64,000 nt of DNA from Novosphingobium sp. PhB165 (GTDB taxonomy: Bacteria; Pseudomonadota; Alphaproteobacteria; Sphingomonadales; Sphingomonadaceae), in the NCBI RefSeq assembly GCF_004341845.1, contig NZ_SLVB01000009.1, positions 1-64,000 of the forward strand. Direction: 5' to 3'. The position numbers and the translations under genes are program-made. Numbering within the stretch: the stretch's first letter is position 1; each line of letters begins with the position of its first letter. A model generated the notes under the pieces. That model did not search any database, was not told the DNA's origin, and was given only the letters and a program-made list of their open reading frames with translations. Shown piece by piece: positions 44,726 to 53,710 of the stretch.

Positions 44726-46870
44726 ATGGAGACCGCCCGGACCTTCTGCCGCAATTGCAGCGCCGCCTGCTCGATGGAGATCGACGTCGAGCATGGCCGC
44801 CTGATCCGCGCGCGGCCCGATGGCGAAGTTTCGCCTTACGGCGCCTATCTCTGCCCCAAGGGGCTCGCCTCGGTCGAGTTCCACAACGGGGCGGAGAACC
44901 GCCTGCTGCATTGCCTCGCGCGCGGGGTGGACGGCGAATTCGCTCCCATTGAGGCGGAAGCGGCGCTCGATGCCATCGGCGCAAAGCTGGCCGCGCTGGT
45001 GGCGGAACATGGGCCGCGCTCGGTCGCGGTCTATCACGGCACCGGCGCCTATCGCAGCACCTTGGGCGCGCTGATGGAGCGGGCGTGGGTCGCCGCGCTG
45101 GGCACGCCCAACTTCTTCTCCACGATGACCATCGATCAGTCGGCCAAGTGGGTGACGATGGCGCGGATGGGCACTTTCGCCAGCGGCCGCCATGCCCTGC
45201 GCGATCTCGACGTGGCGCTGCTGGCGGGCGGCAATCCGCTGGTCACGCATCAGGGCGCACCGTTCGCGCTGGTCGAAAGCGGTGCGCCCGGCCGGGCGCT
45301 GGAGGCCGCGCGGGCGCGCGGCATGAAGCTGATCCTCGTCGATCCGCGCAGGACCGAGACCGCCCGCTATGCCGACCTGCTGATCCAGCCGCTGCCGGGC
45401 CACGATGCCGCCCTCTTCGCGGCCATCGCCCATGTCCTCTTGCGCGACGGCGGGTACGATACCGCGTTCGTGGAACGCTGGTGCGCCGGGCTTGGCGAGG
45501 TCCGCGCAATAGTGGCGGCCGCGACGCCCGAGTGGGTCGCCGCCCGCGCCGATGTTCCGGCCGAGCAGATCGAACAGGCCGCCCGCTGGCTGGGCGAGGC
45601 ACGGAACGTGGGCGTCGGCAGCGGCACCGGTCCCTCGTTCTCCGCCCATTCCAACCTTGCCGATCACATGATCGAACTGGTGAACGTGCTGTGCGGCGGC
45701 TATCGCCGCGCGGGCGACCGCGTGCGCAATCCGGGCACGCTTCGCCCGCGCGCCTTCTACGAGATGGCCGTCCCGCCCACGCGCGGCTTCGAGCAGGCGC
45801 CGCAGTGCGTCAGCGCGCCGACCGGCCAGCTTCTCGGCGAATTTCCCAGCGCCCTGCTGCCGGGCGAGATCACGGCGGATTCGCCCGACCGCATCCGCGC
45901 GCTGCTCGTCTTCGGCGGCGATCCGCTGAAGGCGGTGGGCGATCCGGCGGTCGCCAGCGCCGCCTTCGCGCAGCTGGACCTGCTGGTCTCGCTCGATTCC
46001 CGAATGAACGAGACCGGCAAGCGCGCGCACTATGTCGTGGCCGCCAGCCAGCCTTTCGAGCGGCACGACCTGACTATCGCCGCTGATGCGCTGTACCCTG
46101 AGCCTTTTGCGCAATATGCGCCGCCTATCGCCCCAAAACCGGAGGGCTGCGTGCACGACTGGGAGTTCTTCTGGGCTCTTTCCGCCCGGATGAACCTGCC
46201 GCTCACGTTCAAGTACTGGAGCTACGGCCAGCGTTTCGAGGATATCACGCGCGGCCTTCCGCTGAGCCTGACCGAAAAGCCCGATCCCGAAGCCCTCTGC
46301 CGCTTTCTGTGCGGGGAAAGCGCGGTGGAGTTCGACCAGCTTGTGGCCCATCCCGAGGGGCTGCGGCCGGATACGCCGACCTCCTTCGTACAGCCCGCCC
46401 CGAACGCTGGCGGCAAACTCCAGCTCATGCCCGATGACGTCGCCGCCGAGTTCCGCGCCTATGCAGACGAACGCGCCAATGAGAGCTATCCGCTCCAGCT
46501 CGTCTGCCGCCGGACGCTGCACACACTCAACGGCGCGTTCCGGGAATCGCGAGGGGCGCGCAAGCGCTATCCGGTCAATCCGGCGTGGATGAACCCGCTC
46601 GACATGGCCGCGTTGGGCCTTGCCGAAGACGCGCTTGTCGAGATCGCCTCGCCCCACGGCACGATCCGCTCGCTCGCGCGCGGCGAGGACCGGCTACGGC
46701 GCGGGGTCGTCTCGATGTCGCACATGTTCGGCCCGCTGGTCGGTACCGGCTACCCGCTGGCGGATGGCGGCGCCAATACCGGCGAGCTGACCTCGCTTGT
46801 CGATGGGCTCGCCTCGGTCAACTACATGCCGCGCTTTTCGGGCATTCCGGTCCGCGTCACGCCCGTCTGA
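44726..46870 (+). CDS. Molybdopterin-dependent oxidoreductase with [4Fe-4S] site
   Basis: A 714-residue Mo-bisMGD enzyme. The N-terminal cluster ligands are CRNCSAAC and then CPKG about 30 residues later. Molybdopterin-binding blocks include LLAGGNPLVTHQGAP and LLVFGGDPLKAVGD, and the C-terminal MoCo-dinucleotide-binding domain contains CRRTLHTLNGAFR. No signal peptide is present, so it is cytoplasmic. It resembles the formate dehydrogenase/assimilatory-type group of unknown substrate. It has its own gap of 88 bases after the alpha-galactosidase gene and no GTATAC site, so membership of the locus is uncertain. Confidence 0.85.
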   Translation: METARTFCRNCSAACSMEIDVEHGRLIRARPDGEVSPYGAYLCPKGLASVEFHNGAENRLLHCLARGVDGEFAPIEAEAALDAIGAKLAALVAEHGPRSVAVYHGTGAYRSTLGALMERAWVAALGTPNFFSTMTIDQSAKWVTMARMGTFASGRHALRDLDVALLAGGNPLVTHQGAPFALVESGAPGRALEAARARGMKLILVDPRRTETARYADLLIQPLPGHDAALFAAIAHVLLRDGGYDTAFVERWCAGLGEVRAIVAAATPEWVAARADVPAEQIEQAARWLGEARNVGVGSGTGPSFSAHSNLADHMIELVNVLCGGYRRAGDRVRNPGTLRPRAFYEMAVPPTRGFEQAPQCVSAPTGQLLGEFPSALLPGEITADSPDRIRALLVFGGDPLKAVGDPAVASAAFAQLDLLVSLDSRMNETGKRAHYVVAASQPFERHDLTIAADALYPEPFAQYAPPIAPKPEGCVHDWEFFWALSARMNLPLTFKYWSYGQRFEDITRGLPLSLTEKPDPEALCRFLCGESAVEFDQLVAHPEGLRPDTPTSFVQPAPNAGGKLQLMPDDVAAEFRAYADERANESYPLQLVCRRTLHTLNGAFRESRGARKRYPVNPAWMNPLDMAALGLAEDALVEIASPHGTIRSLARGEDRLRRGVVSMSHMFGPLVGTGYPLADGGANTGELTSLVDGLASVNYMPRFSGIPVRVTPV

Positions 46871-47004
46871 AGGAAGCCCCTTCCGCCCCGGCGATTCGCC
46901 CCCGTCGCCTCATGGCGAGCGGAGGGGCCGTGCCATTTGCCCGAAACCCGCCCGCCGCCGGTACCGCCAACAAGGCGTCATTGCGGCATTTTTACGACAG
47001 ATAA

Positions 47005-47024
47005 CTTATTTCGTATACTATATT
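47005..47024. promoter_or_regulatory. GTATAC operator upstream of TonB receptor gene
   Basis: CTTATTTCGTATACTATATT carries the core at 47013-47018, about 63 bases before the receptor start. A TTGACA hexamer begins just downstream (47025), placing the site at a promoter. Confidence 0.65.
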
Positions 47025-47080
47025 TGACATGCACCGAAATGTGTCGCAACCTCCCGACATTGAACAAGGGAGTGAAACCC

Positions 47081-50005
47081 ATGAGGGGTCGTAACAGAAC
47101 ACTTTATTGCGCGGCCGCCATGTCCGCGATCATTGCAGGCACGGCCTTCGGCCAGGCCGCGTTCGCTCAGGACGGCGCTTCGGACGCCACGCCGGCCGCC
47201 GACATCGTCGTGACCGGCACGCGCATCAAGCGCGCCGATCTCGCCAGCAACAGCCCGCAGACCGTCGTCGGTTCCGACGAATTCAAGTTCCAGGGCGCGA
47301 CCACCGTGGATCAGGTGCTGAACCGCCTGCCGCAGTTCACCGCCGACGCCAACGAGAACGTCTCGAACGGTTCAGACGGCACCGCCAAGATCAACTTGCG
47401 CAACCTCGGCTCGAACCGCGTGCTGGTGCTGATCGACGGCCAGCGCCTGATGCCCTCGCAGGCGATCAACACCAATTTCATTCCCAGCAGCCTGATCGAG
47501 CGCGTGGACGTGATGTCCGGCGGCGCCTCGGCGGTCTACGGTTCGGACGCGCTTTCGGGCGTCGTCAACTTCGTGATGAAGAAGGATCTGGACGGCGTCC
47601 GCATCGACGCCCAGACCGGCTTCGCGCAGCACACCAACGACGACAGCTCGATCCGCAACCTCGTCCGCTCGCAGGGCTACGACACCGCGCCCCGGTCGGT
47701 GGCCGACGGTGGCAAGCAGGACATCACGATCTCGGCGGGCAAGAACTTTGCCGACGGTCGCGGCAATATCACGGTCTTCGCCGGCTATCGCCATGTCGAT
47801 CCGGTCAAGCAGTCCAGCCGCGACTATTCGTCCTGCGCGCTGAACGATGACGGCGCCGGTCTCTATTGCGGTGGTTCGAGCAACACGCCCTACGGCTCGT
47901 TCGTGCCGCTGGACGATGCCAGCCCCTATCAGGGCCAGACGCTGATCAACAATCGCAACGGCACGCAGACCCTCGTGCCTTACGACAACAGCTATGCCTA
48001 CAACTACGCGCCCGACAGCTACATCCAGCGTTCGGACGAGCGCATCAACGCGGGCGGCTTCGCGCACTTCGACATCAGCCCGGCGGCGCAAGTCTACGGC
48101 AGCTTCATGTTCATGCGCGATCACACCTTCTCGCAGGTGGCGCCTTCCGCGATCTTCCTGGGCGAAGCGTTCCCGATTTCGTGCAATAACCCGCTTGCCA
48201 GTGCCAGCCAGCTTCAGGCGATCTGCGGCGCCAAGGCCGGAACCGCGACGACGGCGGACTCGCTGGTCGGCTACCGCATGTCGATCGCGCCGCGCCGCGA
48301 CGATCTGAACTACAACGACTACCGCTACAGCGCCGGCGTCAAGGGCGACCTTGGCAGCGGTTTCAGCTATGACGTGAACTACAATTACTCGCTGGTCCGC
48401 TACAAGGAGACCTACCTCAACAACGTCGATGCCGTGAAGGCCGCTCGCGCGCTCAACGTCGTGGACGTGAACGGCGTGCCGACCTGCCAGTCGGTCATCG
48501 ACGGAAGCGATCCGAGCTGCATCCCGGCCAATGTGTTCCAGGCCGGCGGCGTTACCGCCGAACAGGGTGCCTACCTGTTCACGCCCAGCCACACCTCGTC
48601 GCGCAATTCGCTGCGGGTGTTCTCGGGCAACATCAGCGGCGACCTTGGCGAAATGGGCGTGACCCTGCCTTGGGCCAGCCACGGCGTCGGCGTCGCGTTC
48701 GGTGCCGAGCAGCGCCGCGAATCGCTGAACTACTTCGCGGACGAGATCGCCCAGCAGGGCGGCGCCACCAATTCGGACGGCGTGATCAGCGTTGTCGAAG
48801 GTTACGGCGAAGTCGAAGTGCCGCTGATCGAGGACAAGCCGTTCTTCCGCTCGCTGACCGTCAACGGCGGCCTGCGCTATTCGTCCTACGACAACAAGCA
48901 GGACTCGACCGGCATCAAGTCCGGCTACAACGTCTGGACCTACAAGGGCGAACTGAGCTGGCAGCCGATCGATGATATCCGCATTCGCGCCAGCTACAAC
49001 CACGCCATCCGCGCGCCTAACGTGGGCGAACTGTTCGCCTCGCAGTCGGTGGGCAACGTGGCGGCACAGGATCCCTGCTCGGGCGCCAGCCCCTCCGCGT
49101 CGCTGGAAGCCTGCGAACTCACCGGCGTAACCGCCGCGCAGTACGGCAAGATCCCCACCTGCCCGGCCGATACCTGCTCCGCACTTGGCGGCGGCAATAT
49201 CGACCTGAAGCCGGAGACGGCCGACACCTACACGCTGGGCTTCGTGCTGACGCCGAAGGCGCTGCGCCGCTTCTCGCTCTCGGTCGATTACTACACGATC
49301 AAGGTGAAGGACTACATTTCCTCGATCGCGCCTTCGCTGAGCATCAGCCAGTGCGCGACCACGGGCGATCCGTACTTCTGCGGCCTGTTCCATCGCGATC
49401 CGCGCTCGGGCGCGCTGTTCGGCACGAACGCGGGCTATGTCGTCTCGACCATGCTGAACACCGGCTACCTGAAGACCTCGGGCATCGACGTGAACGCGGA
49501 CTATACGTTCAACATCGGCAATGCCGGTCAGGTGAACGTCAACATGCTGGGCACCTGGCTGGCCTCGCAGAAGTCCGAGCCGATCTCGGGCCTCGGTTCC
49601 TATGACTGCAAGGGCCTGTTCGGCTATACTTGCGGCCAGCCGAACCCGGAATGGCGCCATGTCGCGCGCATGACCTGGATGGCACCGAGCGATACCACCG
49701 TCTCGCTGTCGTGGCGCTATATCGGCGGCACCAAGCTTTCGAGCCTGTCGGACAATCCGTTCCTGGCCGGCACGCCCAGCGTGGTGAACCGCAAGATCGA
49801 TGCCTACAACTACTTCGATCTCTCGGTCTCGCAGGCCATCGACAAGCAGTTCACCCTGCGCGCAGGCGTGAACAACATGTTCGACAAGAATCCGCCGGCT
49901 ATCGCTGCGGGCATCCTTTCGGCCTTCGGCAACGGCAATACCTATCCGGGCGTCTACGACGCGCTGGGCCGCACGATCTTCGTGGGCTTCACCGCCAACT
50001 TCTGA
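47081..50005 (+). CDS. TonB-dependent outer-membrane receptor
   Basis: A 974-residue TonB-dependent receptor with signal peptide (to about AFAQDGAS), a plug domain (DIVVTGTRIKRADLASNSPQ, then LRNLGSNRVLVLIDGQRLMP) and a large barrel ending in VGFTANF. The size and the VLVLIDGQR plug are typical of oligosaccharide or glycopeptide receptors of sphingomonads, which lack SusD. The start at 47081 follows AAGGGAGTG. Operator-like GTATAC upstream and neighbours suggest uptake of glycan or glycopeptide fragments. Its exact ligand is unknown. Confidence 0.9.
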   Translation: MRGRNRTLYCAAAMSAIIAGTAFGQAAFAQDGASDATPAADIVVTGTRIKRADLASNSPQTVVGSDEFKFQGATTVDQVLNRLPQFTADANENVSNGSDGTAKINLRNLGSNRVLVLIDGQRLMPSQAINTNFIPSSLIERVDVMSGGASAVYGSDALSGVVNFVMKKDLDGVRIDAQTGFAQHTNDDSSIRNLVRSQGYDTAPRSVADGGKQDITISAGKNFADGRGNITVFAGYRHVDPVKQSSRDYSSCALNDDGAGLYCGGSSNTPYGSFVPLDDASPYQGQTLINNRNGTQTLVPYDNSYAYNYAPDSYIQRSDERINAGGFAHFDISPAAQVYGSFMFMRDHTFSQVAPSAIFLGEAFPISCNNPLASASQLQAICGAKAGTATTADSLVGYRMSIAPRRDDLNYNDYRYSAGVKGDLGSGFSYDVNYNYSLVRYKETYLNNVDAVKAARALNVVDVNGVPTCQSVIDGSDPSCIPANVFQAGGVTAEQGAYLFTPSHTSSRNSLRVFSGNISGDLGEMGVTLPWASHGVGVAFGAEQRRESLNYFADEIAQQGGATNSDGVISVVEGYGEVEVPLIEDKPFFRSLTVNGGLRYSSYDNKQDSTGIKSGYNVWTYKGELSWQPIDDIRIRASYNHAIRAPNVGELFASQSVGNVAAQDPCSGASPSASLEACELTGVTAAQYGKIPTCPADTCSALGGGNIDLKPETADTYTLGFVLTPKALRRFSLSVDYYTIKVKDYISSIAPSLSISQCATTGDPYFCGLFHRDPRSGALFGTNAGYVVSTMLNTGYLKTSGIDVNADYTFNIGNAGQVNVNMLGTWLASQKSEPISGLGSYDCKGLFGYTCGQPNPEWRHVARMTWMAPSDTTVSLSWRYIGGTKLSSLSDNPFLAGTPSVVNRKIDAYNYFDLSVSQAIDKQFTLRAGVNNMFDKNPPAIAAGILSAFGNGNTYPGVYDALGRTIFVGFTANF

Positions 50006-50052
50006 TCCCGCACGGCGGCTCCCCGTCCCCACTTGGAGCCGCCGTGAAATCC

Positions 50053-50086
50053 AAGGCCCGTCCGGTCGCAAGACCGGTCGGGCCTT
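50053..50086. terminator. Strong bidirectional terminator after the receptor gene
   Basis: AAGGCCCG-T-CCGGTC, loop GCAA, GACCGG-T-CGGGCCTT then T: a near-perfect GC-rich stem with an A-run before and a T-run after. It separates the receptor gene from the convergent threonine aldolase gene. Confidence 0.85.
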
Positions 50087-50097
50087 TCGCGTTTGGG

Positions 50098-51162
50098 TCA
50101 GGCTGCGGGGACGTGCTCGCCAGCGACTTCCGCCGTAATCTCGCTCAAATCGCGGGCCAGTTCCTCGACACGGGCAAGGTCGGTGTCCCATGCGAACATG
50201 AAGCGGGCGCTGCCGCCGATGAAAGTGTAGAACCGCCATCCGCGCCCGCGCAGGCGCTCCAGCACTTCGGCCGGGGCCTCCAGGAACACCGAATTGGCCT
50301 GCACCGGGAACTTGAAGGAAAGTCCGGGCAAGTCGCCGACCAGTTCGGCAAGCCGCCGCGCGCAGGCATTGCCGTGCTCGGCATTGCGAAGCCATGCGCC
50401 GGTCTCGATCAACCCGATCCACGGCGCCGACAGAAAGCGCATTTTCGACGCCAGCTGGCCGGATTGCTTGCAGCGATATTCGAAGTCCGCCGCCAGCGCG
50501 CGGTCGAAGTAGATGATCGCCTCGCCCACGGCCATGCCGTTCTTGGTGCCGCCGAAGCAGAGCACGTCCACGCCCGCCTCCCACGTGATCGCAGCAGGGG
50601 TGCAGCCGAGCGCCGCGCAGGCATGGGCGAAGCGCGCGCCGTCCATGTGCAGCTTGAGGCCGAGCTCACGGCAGACCGCAGAGATCGCCTTGATCTCGTC
50701 GACGGCATAGACCTGCCCGGTCTCGGTCGGCTGGGTGATCGTCACCACGCGCGGCTTGGGGAAATGGATGTCGGAGCGGCTTGCCGCCAGCGCGCGGATC
50801 GCGGCCGGGGTCAGCTTGCCGTCGGCCGAGGGCGCGACCAGCAGTTTCGAACCGTTGGAGAAGAATTCCGGCGCGCCGCACTCGTCCGTCTCGACGTGGG
50901 CGGAGGAAGAGCAGATCACGCTGTGGTAGGACTGGCAGAGCGAGGCCAGCGCCAGCGAGTTCGCCGCCGTGCCGTTGAAGACGAAGAACACCTCGCCATC
51001 CGCCTCGAACAGGCTGCGGAACGTGTTGGCGGCGCGCAAGGTCCACTCGTCGTCGCCATAGGCAACGGCCGACCCCTCGTTCGCGGCCAGCATCGCGGCA
51101 AGCGCCTCAGGACAGATGCCGGCGTAATTGTCGCTCGCGAACTGCTGAGGTTGGTCTGTCAT
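50098..51162 (-). CDS. Low-specificity L-threonine aldolase
   Basis: A 354-residue fold-type I PLP enzyme of the beta-eliminating lyase/threonine aldolase family. Typical pieces are FASDNYAGICPEAL, VFFVFNGTAANSLAL, LHMDGARFAHA and the PLP-lysine in FGGTKNGM (Lys207). It splits L-threonine (and related beta-hydroxy amino acids) into glycine and an aldehyde. It is convergent with the receptor gene. No GTATAC site is visible upstream, yet its neighbours are hydroxyproline genes, so it may process hydroxy amino acids from the same protein. The specificity cannot be fixed from sequence. Confidence 0.88.
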   Translation of the reverse strand: MTDQPQQFASDNYAGICPEALAAMLAANEGSAVAYGDDEWTLRAANTFRSLFEADGEVFFVFNGTAANSLALASLCQSYHSVICSSSAHVETDECGAPEFFSNGSKLLVAPSADGKLTPAAIRALAASRSDIHFPKPRVVTITQPTETGQVYAVDEIKAISAVCRELGLKLHMDGARFAHACAALGCTPAAITWEAGVDVLCFGGTKNGMAVGEAIIYFDRALAADFEYRCKQSGQLASKMRFLSAPWIGLIETGAWLRNAEHGNACARRLAELVGDLPGLSFKFPVQANSVFLEAPAEVLERLRGRGWRFYTFIGGSARFMFAWDTDLARVEELARDLSEITAEVAGEHVPAA

Positions 51163-51567
51163 TGATCGATTCCTTCATGCTTCGATAGACAAGCATCGGA
51201 TCGACGTAACTGCGGCTGAAGGTCCCGTTTATTGCCGGTCCGGCCACATCCCTCCTTTCTGGAGGCACCACCTTGCTCGGGAGCAGGTTGGTGTCGAACG
51301 TCGGTCCGACTCTTGATGCTGTGGCGGCCAATAAACCCCGCAATGCCGCAACGCAAGAGTGTTACGGCTCTGCGCACAAACATTACCGATTTCTGTTACA
51401 TGCGATTGATGCGAAGTCCCTGACTTACCCGGCCTTTTCGCATGCTTCGAAGTGCCGAAGGCAGCCATTGCGCCCGCACAAAAAAAGCCCTCGCCGGATT
51501 ACGGCGAGGGCCAAAGAGAGATCGGCGGCGAGGGAATGCAGACCCGCCGATCGGGTGGGTACTCTAA
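51163..51567. other. Intergenic region with a terminator, no gene seen
   Basis: This 405-base gap holds the threonine aldolase promoter region and the terminator at 51479-51511. I see no coding sequence or operator-like palindrome in it. Confidence 0.5.
51479..51511 (-). terminator. Terminator after the hydroxyproline epimerase gene
   Basis: GCCCTCGCCG and CGGCGAGGGC form a 10-base perfect stem with a 5-base loop. On the minus strand it is followed by seven or eight T residues, a textbook intrinsic terminator. Confidence 0.88.
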
Positions 51568-52566
51568 TCAGGTTACCTGGAAACCGGCCCAGAACGGGTC
51601 TTCCCGGTCGATCCAGATGGTGTTGAAGCCGGTGGCGATGGCCGAGCCCTCGATCGAGGGAATGATCGCCGGCTTGTCGCCCAGCATGACTTCCTGTTCG
51701 ACGCGGCCGATGAACCGGCTGCAGATGTAGCTCTCGTGCACGAAGCGCTCGCCCACCTTCAGCCGGCCGGTCGCGTGCAAGTGCGCGATGCGTGCCGAAG
51801 TGCCAGTGCCGCAAGGGCTGCGGTCGATCGCCTTGTCGCCGTAGAACACGGCGTTCCGGCCGTCGGCGCCCTCATGCTTGGGCTTGTCGGCCCAGAGGAT
51901 GTGGCTGACGCCGCGGATCGTGGAATCGAGCGGGTGGACCGGCTCGTACTTCGCGCGCACGGCTTCGCGGATGCGGCCCGAAAGCTCGATAATGCGCGAG
52001 GCGCCGAGGTCGTCGAGGCCGGTGTAGTTCCCCTGCGGCTCGACGATGGCGTAGTAGTTGCCTCCATAGGACACGTCGATCGAGAGCGGGCCGATGCCTT
52101 CCACGTCCACCTCGATGCCGCGCTCGGCGACATAGGCGGGGACATTGGTGATGCGTACCGAAGTGACCTTGGGACCGTTGGTCTCGTAGGCGATCTCGAT
52201 CACGCCTGCCGGAACCTCGACGCGCAGCTTGCCCGGCGTCGCCGGCTGGATCAGCCCGTGCTCAAGCCCGAAGGTGACCATGCCGATGGTGCCGTGGCCG
52301 CACATCGGCAGGCAGCCGCTGGTCTCGATGAACAGGATGCCGATGTCGTTCGCCGGATCGCAAGGCGGATAGAGGAAGCCGCCCGACATCATGTCATGCC
52401 CGCGCGGCTCGAAGCAGAGCCCCGTGCGGATCCAGTCGAACCGCGACAGGAAATCCTGCCGACGCTCGGACATCGAGGCGCCCTTCAACAGCGGAGCCCC
52501 GCCCGCCACAAGGCGAACGGGGTTACCGGCTGTGTGGCCGTCGATGCAGAAGAAAGTGTGCCGCAT
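51568..52566 (-). CDS. 4-hydroxyproline 2-epimerase (proline racemase family)
   Basis: A 332-residue proline-racemase-superfamily enzyme. Both catalytic cysteines are present, Cys89 in MCGHGT and Cys252 in DRSPCGTGTSAR, which distinguishes epimerases from the trans-3-hydroxyproline dehydratases that have Thr or Ser at the first site. The opening HTFFCIDGHTAGNPVRLV is typical. The enzyme inverts trans-4-hydroxy-L-proline to cis-4-hydroxy-D-proline in the cytoplasm. It is co-directional with the DapA-like gene, 10 bases downstream of it, and the pair is a classical hydroxyproline catabolic arrangement. Confidence 0.9.
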   Translation of the reverse strand: MRHTFFCIDGHTAGNPVRLVAGGAPLLKGASMSERRQDFLSRFDWIRTGLCFEPRGHDMMSGGFLYPPCDPANDIGILFIETSGCLPMCGHGTIGMVTFGLEHGLIQPATPGKLRVEVPAGVIEIAYETNGPKVTSVRITNVPAYVAERGIEVDVEGIGPLSIDVSYGGNYYAIVEPQGNYTGLDDLGASRIIELSGRIREAVRAKYEPVHPLDSTIRGVSHILWADKPKHEGADGRNAVFYGDKAIDRSPCGTGTSARIAHLHATGRLKVGERFVHESYICSRFIGRVEQEVMLGDKPAIIPSIEGSAIATGFNTIWIDREDPFWAGFQVT

Positions 52567-52576
52567 CGACGCTCCC

Positions 52577-53491
52577 TTATGCTGCTGCCGCGACCGTCAG
52601 GTCGGGACGGGTGGCGGCGGCCTTCTCGACCATCGCGATCACTTCCGCGCGGCGCTCGCCCTCAAGGACGTAGCGCGGAGGCAGAACGCGCTCCGAACCG
52701 CGACCCATGACCTGCTCGGCCAGCTTGATCGACTGGACCAGGTCATGCTCGGCATCGAGGTGGAGGAGCGGCATGAACCAGCGATAGATTTCCATTGCCT
52801 TGGCATGGTCACCACGCTCGAACGCCTTGACCAGCTCGACCGATTCCTTCGGGAAGGCGTTGGTGAGGCCCGAGACCCAGCCCTGCGCGCCGAGGTAGAG
52901 GCCTTCCAGTGCCACGTCGTCGAGGCCCGCGAACAGCGTGTAGCGATCGCCGAAGGTATTGCGGAAATCGGTGAAGCGGCGAGTATCCGGCGCGGATTCC
53001 TTGACGGCGACGATGTTCTTCACATCGATCAGCGCGGTCAGCACGTCCTTGTCGATCACCGTGCGGTAGGCCGGCGGGTTGTTGTAGAGCATGATCGGCA
53101 GACCGGTCTGGTCGGCCACGCCCTTGAAGTGCGCGACGAGTTCCTTGGCCTTGGGCACATAGACCATCGGCGGCAGCAGCATGAGGCCGTCGGCGCCAGC
53201 CTTTTCAGCGGCCTGCGCATAGCGCACTGCGCGGCGGGTATCGAACTCCGAAACGCCGGTGACGACCGGAACGCGGCCGTTCACGGCTTCGACGATGGCG
53301 GTGAGAACCTGGACCTTCTCGTCGTATTCGAGCGAGTTGTTCTCGCCCACGGTGCCAAGCGCGATCACGCCGGTCACGCCGTCGTTGATCAGATCGTCGA
53401 CGACGCGCTGCGTGTCAGCGAGATCAAGCGACAGATCCTCGCGGATCTGCGTGGTGACGGCCGGGAACACACCCTTCCAAGCAATTGCCAT
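52577..53491 (-). CDS. DapA-family lyase, probable pyrroline-4-hydroxy-2-carboxylate deaminase
   Basis: A 304-residue class I aldolase-like protein of the DHDPS/NAL family, with Schiff-base Lys164 (IVAVKESA) and Tyr136 (MLYNNP). The start at 53491 yields MAIAWKGVFP; the earlier frame contains the operator. Next to a 4-hydroxyproline epimerase, the expected activity is deamination of pyrroline-4-hydroxy-2-carboxylate to 2-oxoglutarate semialdehyde. L-2-keto-3-deoxyarabonate dehydratase is a close relative giving the same product, and would suit the L-arabinose-releasing enzymes nearby. I cannot separate these by sequence. Confidence 0.82.
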   Translation of the reverse strand: MAIAWKGVFPAVTTQIREDLSLDLADTQRVVDDLINDGVTGVIALGTVGENNSLEYDEKVQVLTAIVEAVNGRVPVVTGVSEFDTRRAVRYAQAAEKAGADGLMLLPPMVYVPKAKELVAHFKGVADQTGLPIMLYNNPPAYRTVIDKDVLTALIDVKNIVAVKESAPDTRRFTDFRNTFGDRYTLFAGLDDVALEGLYLGAQGWVSGLTNAFPKESVELVKAFERGDHAKAMEIYRWFMPLLHLDAEHDLVQSIKLAEQVMGRGSERVLPPRYVLEGERRAEVIAMVEKAAATRPDLTVAAAA

Positions 53492-53525
53492 AACTATCTC
53501 GTTCCTGCGCTTCTTGTTAATGCAG

Positions 53526-53541
53526 ATATCGTATACGATAT
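53526..53541. promoter_or_regulatory. GTATAC operator upstream of the hydroxyproline genes (perfect 16-mer)
   Basis: ATATCGTATACGATAT is a perfect 16-base palindrome 35 bases upstream of the DapA-like start. It is the best copy in the window and overlaps the expected promoter. Confidence 0.85.
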
Positions 53542-53651
53542 TACAAATGAGTGTGCAATTGCATTCTTTGCACCACCGCATGCGCCGTAAGTCAAACGAA
53601 TCCCGGCGAAAATGGGCAATTGCACGCTCCGAAAACTGCCTCTGTCCAAAG

Positions 53652-53688
53652 AAAAGGGGGCGCGGACATCAATGCCCACGCCCCCCTT
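53652..53688 (-). terminator. Terminator after the second TonB receptor gene
   Basis: On the minus strand GGGGGCGTGGGCAT pairs with ATGTCCGCGCCCCC (two G-U or mismatched positions) and is followed by TTTTC. It lies just downstream of the receptor stop at 53711. Confidence 0.78.
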
Positions 53689-53710
53689 CCAACCGTTCCG
53701 GAACGCCGGT

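Noticed and set aside
41566..44754. A 1062-codon open frame on the minus strand across the permease and alpha-galactosidase genes
   Set aside because: It is antisense to two well-supported genes and its translation is His/Gly/Arg-rich without any recognisable domain, as expected from GC-rich third-position bias.
47372..50584. A 1070-codon open frame on the minus strand opposite the TonB receptor gene
   Set aside because: Antisense shadow of the receptor; no domain, signal or start site supports it.
53526..53541. The ATATCGTATACGATAT palindrome as a terminator or a transposon end
   Set aside because: It is AT-rich, has no T-run or flanking duplication, and recurs only upstream of genes, which fits an operator instead.
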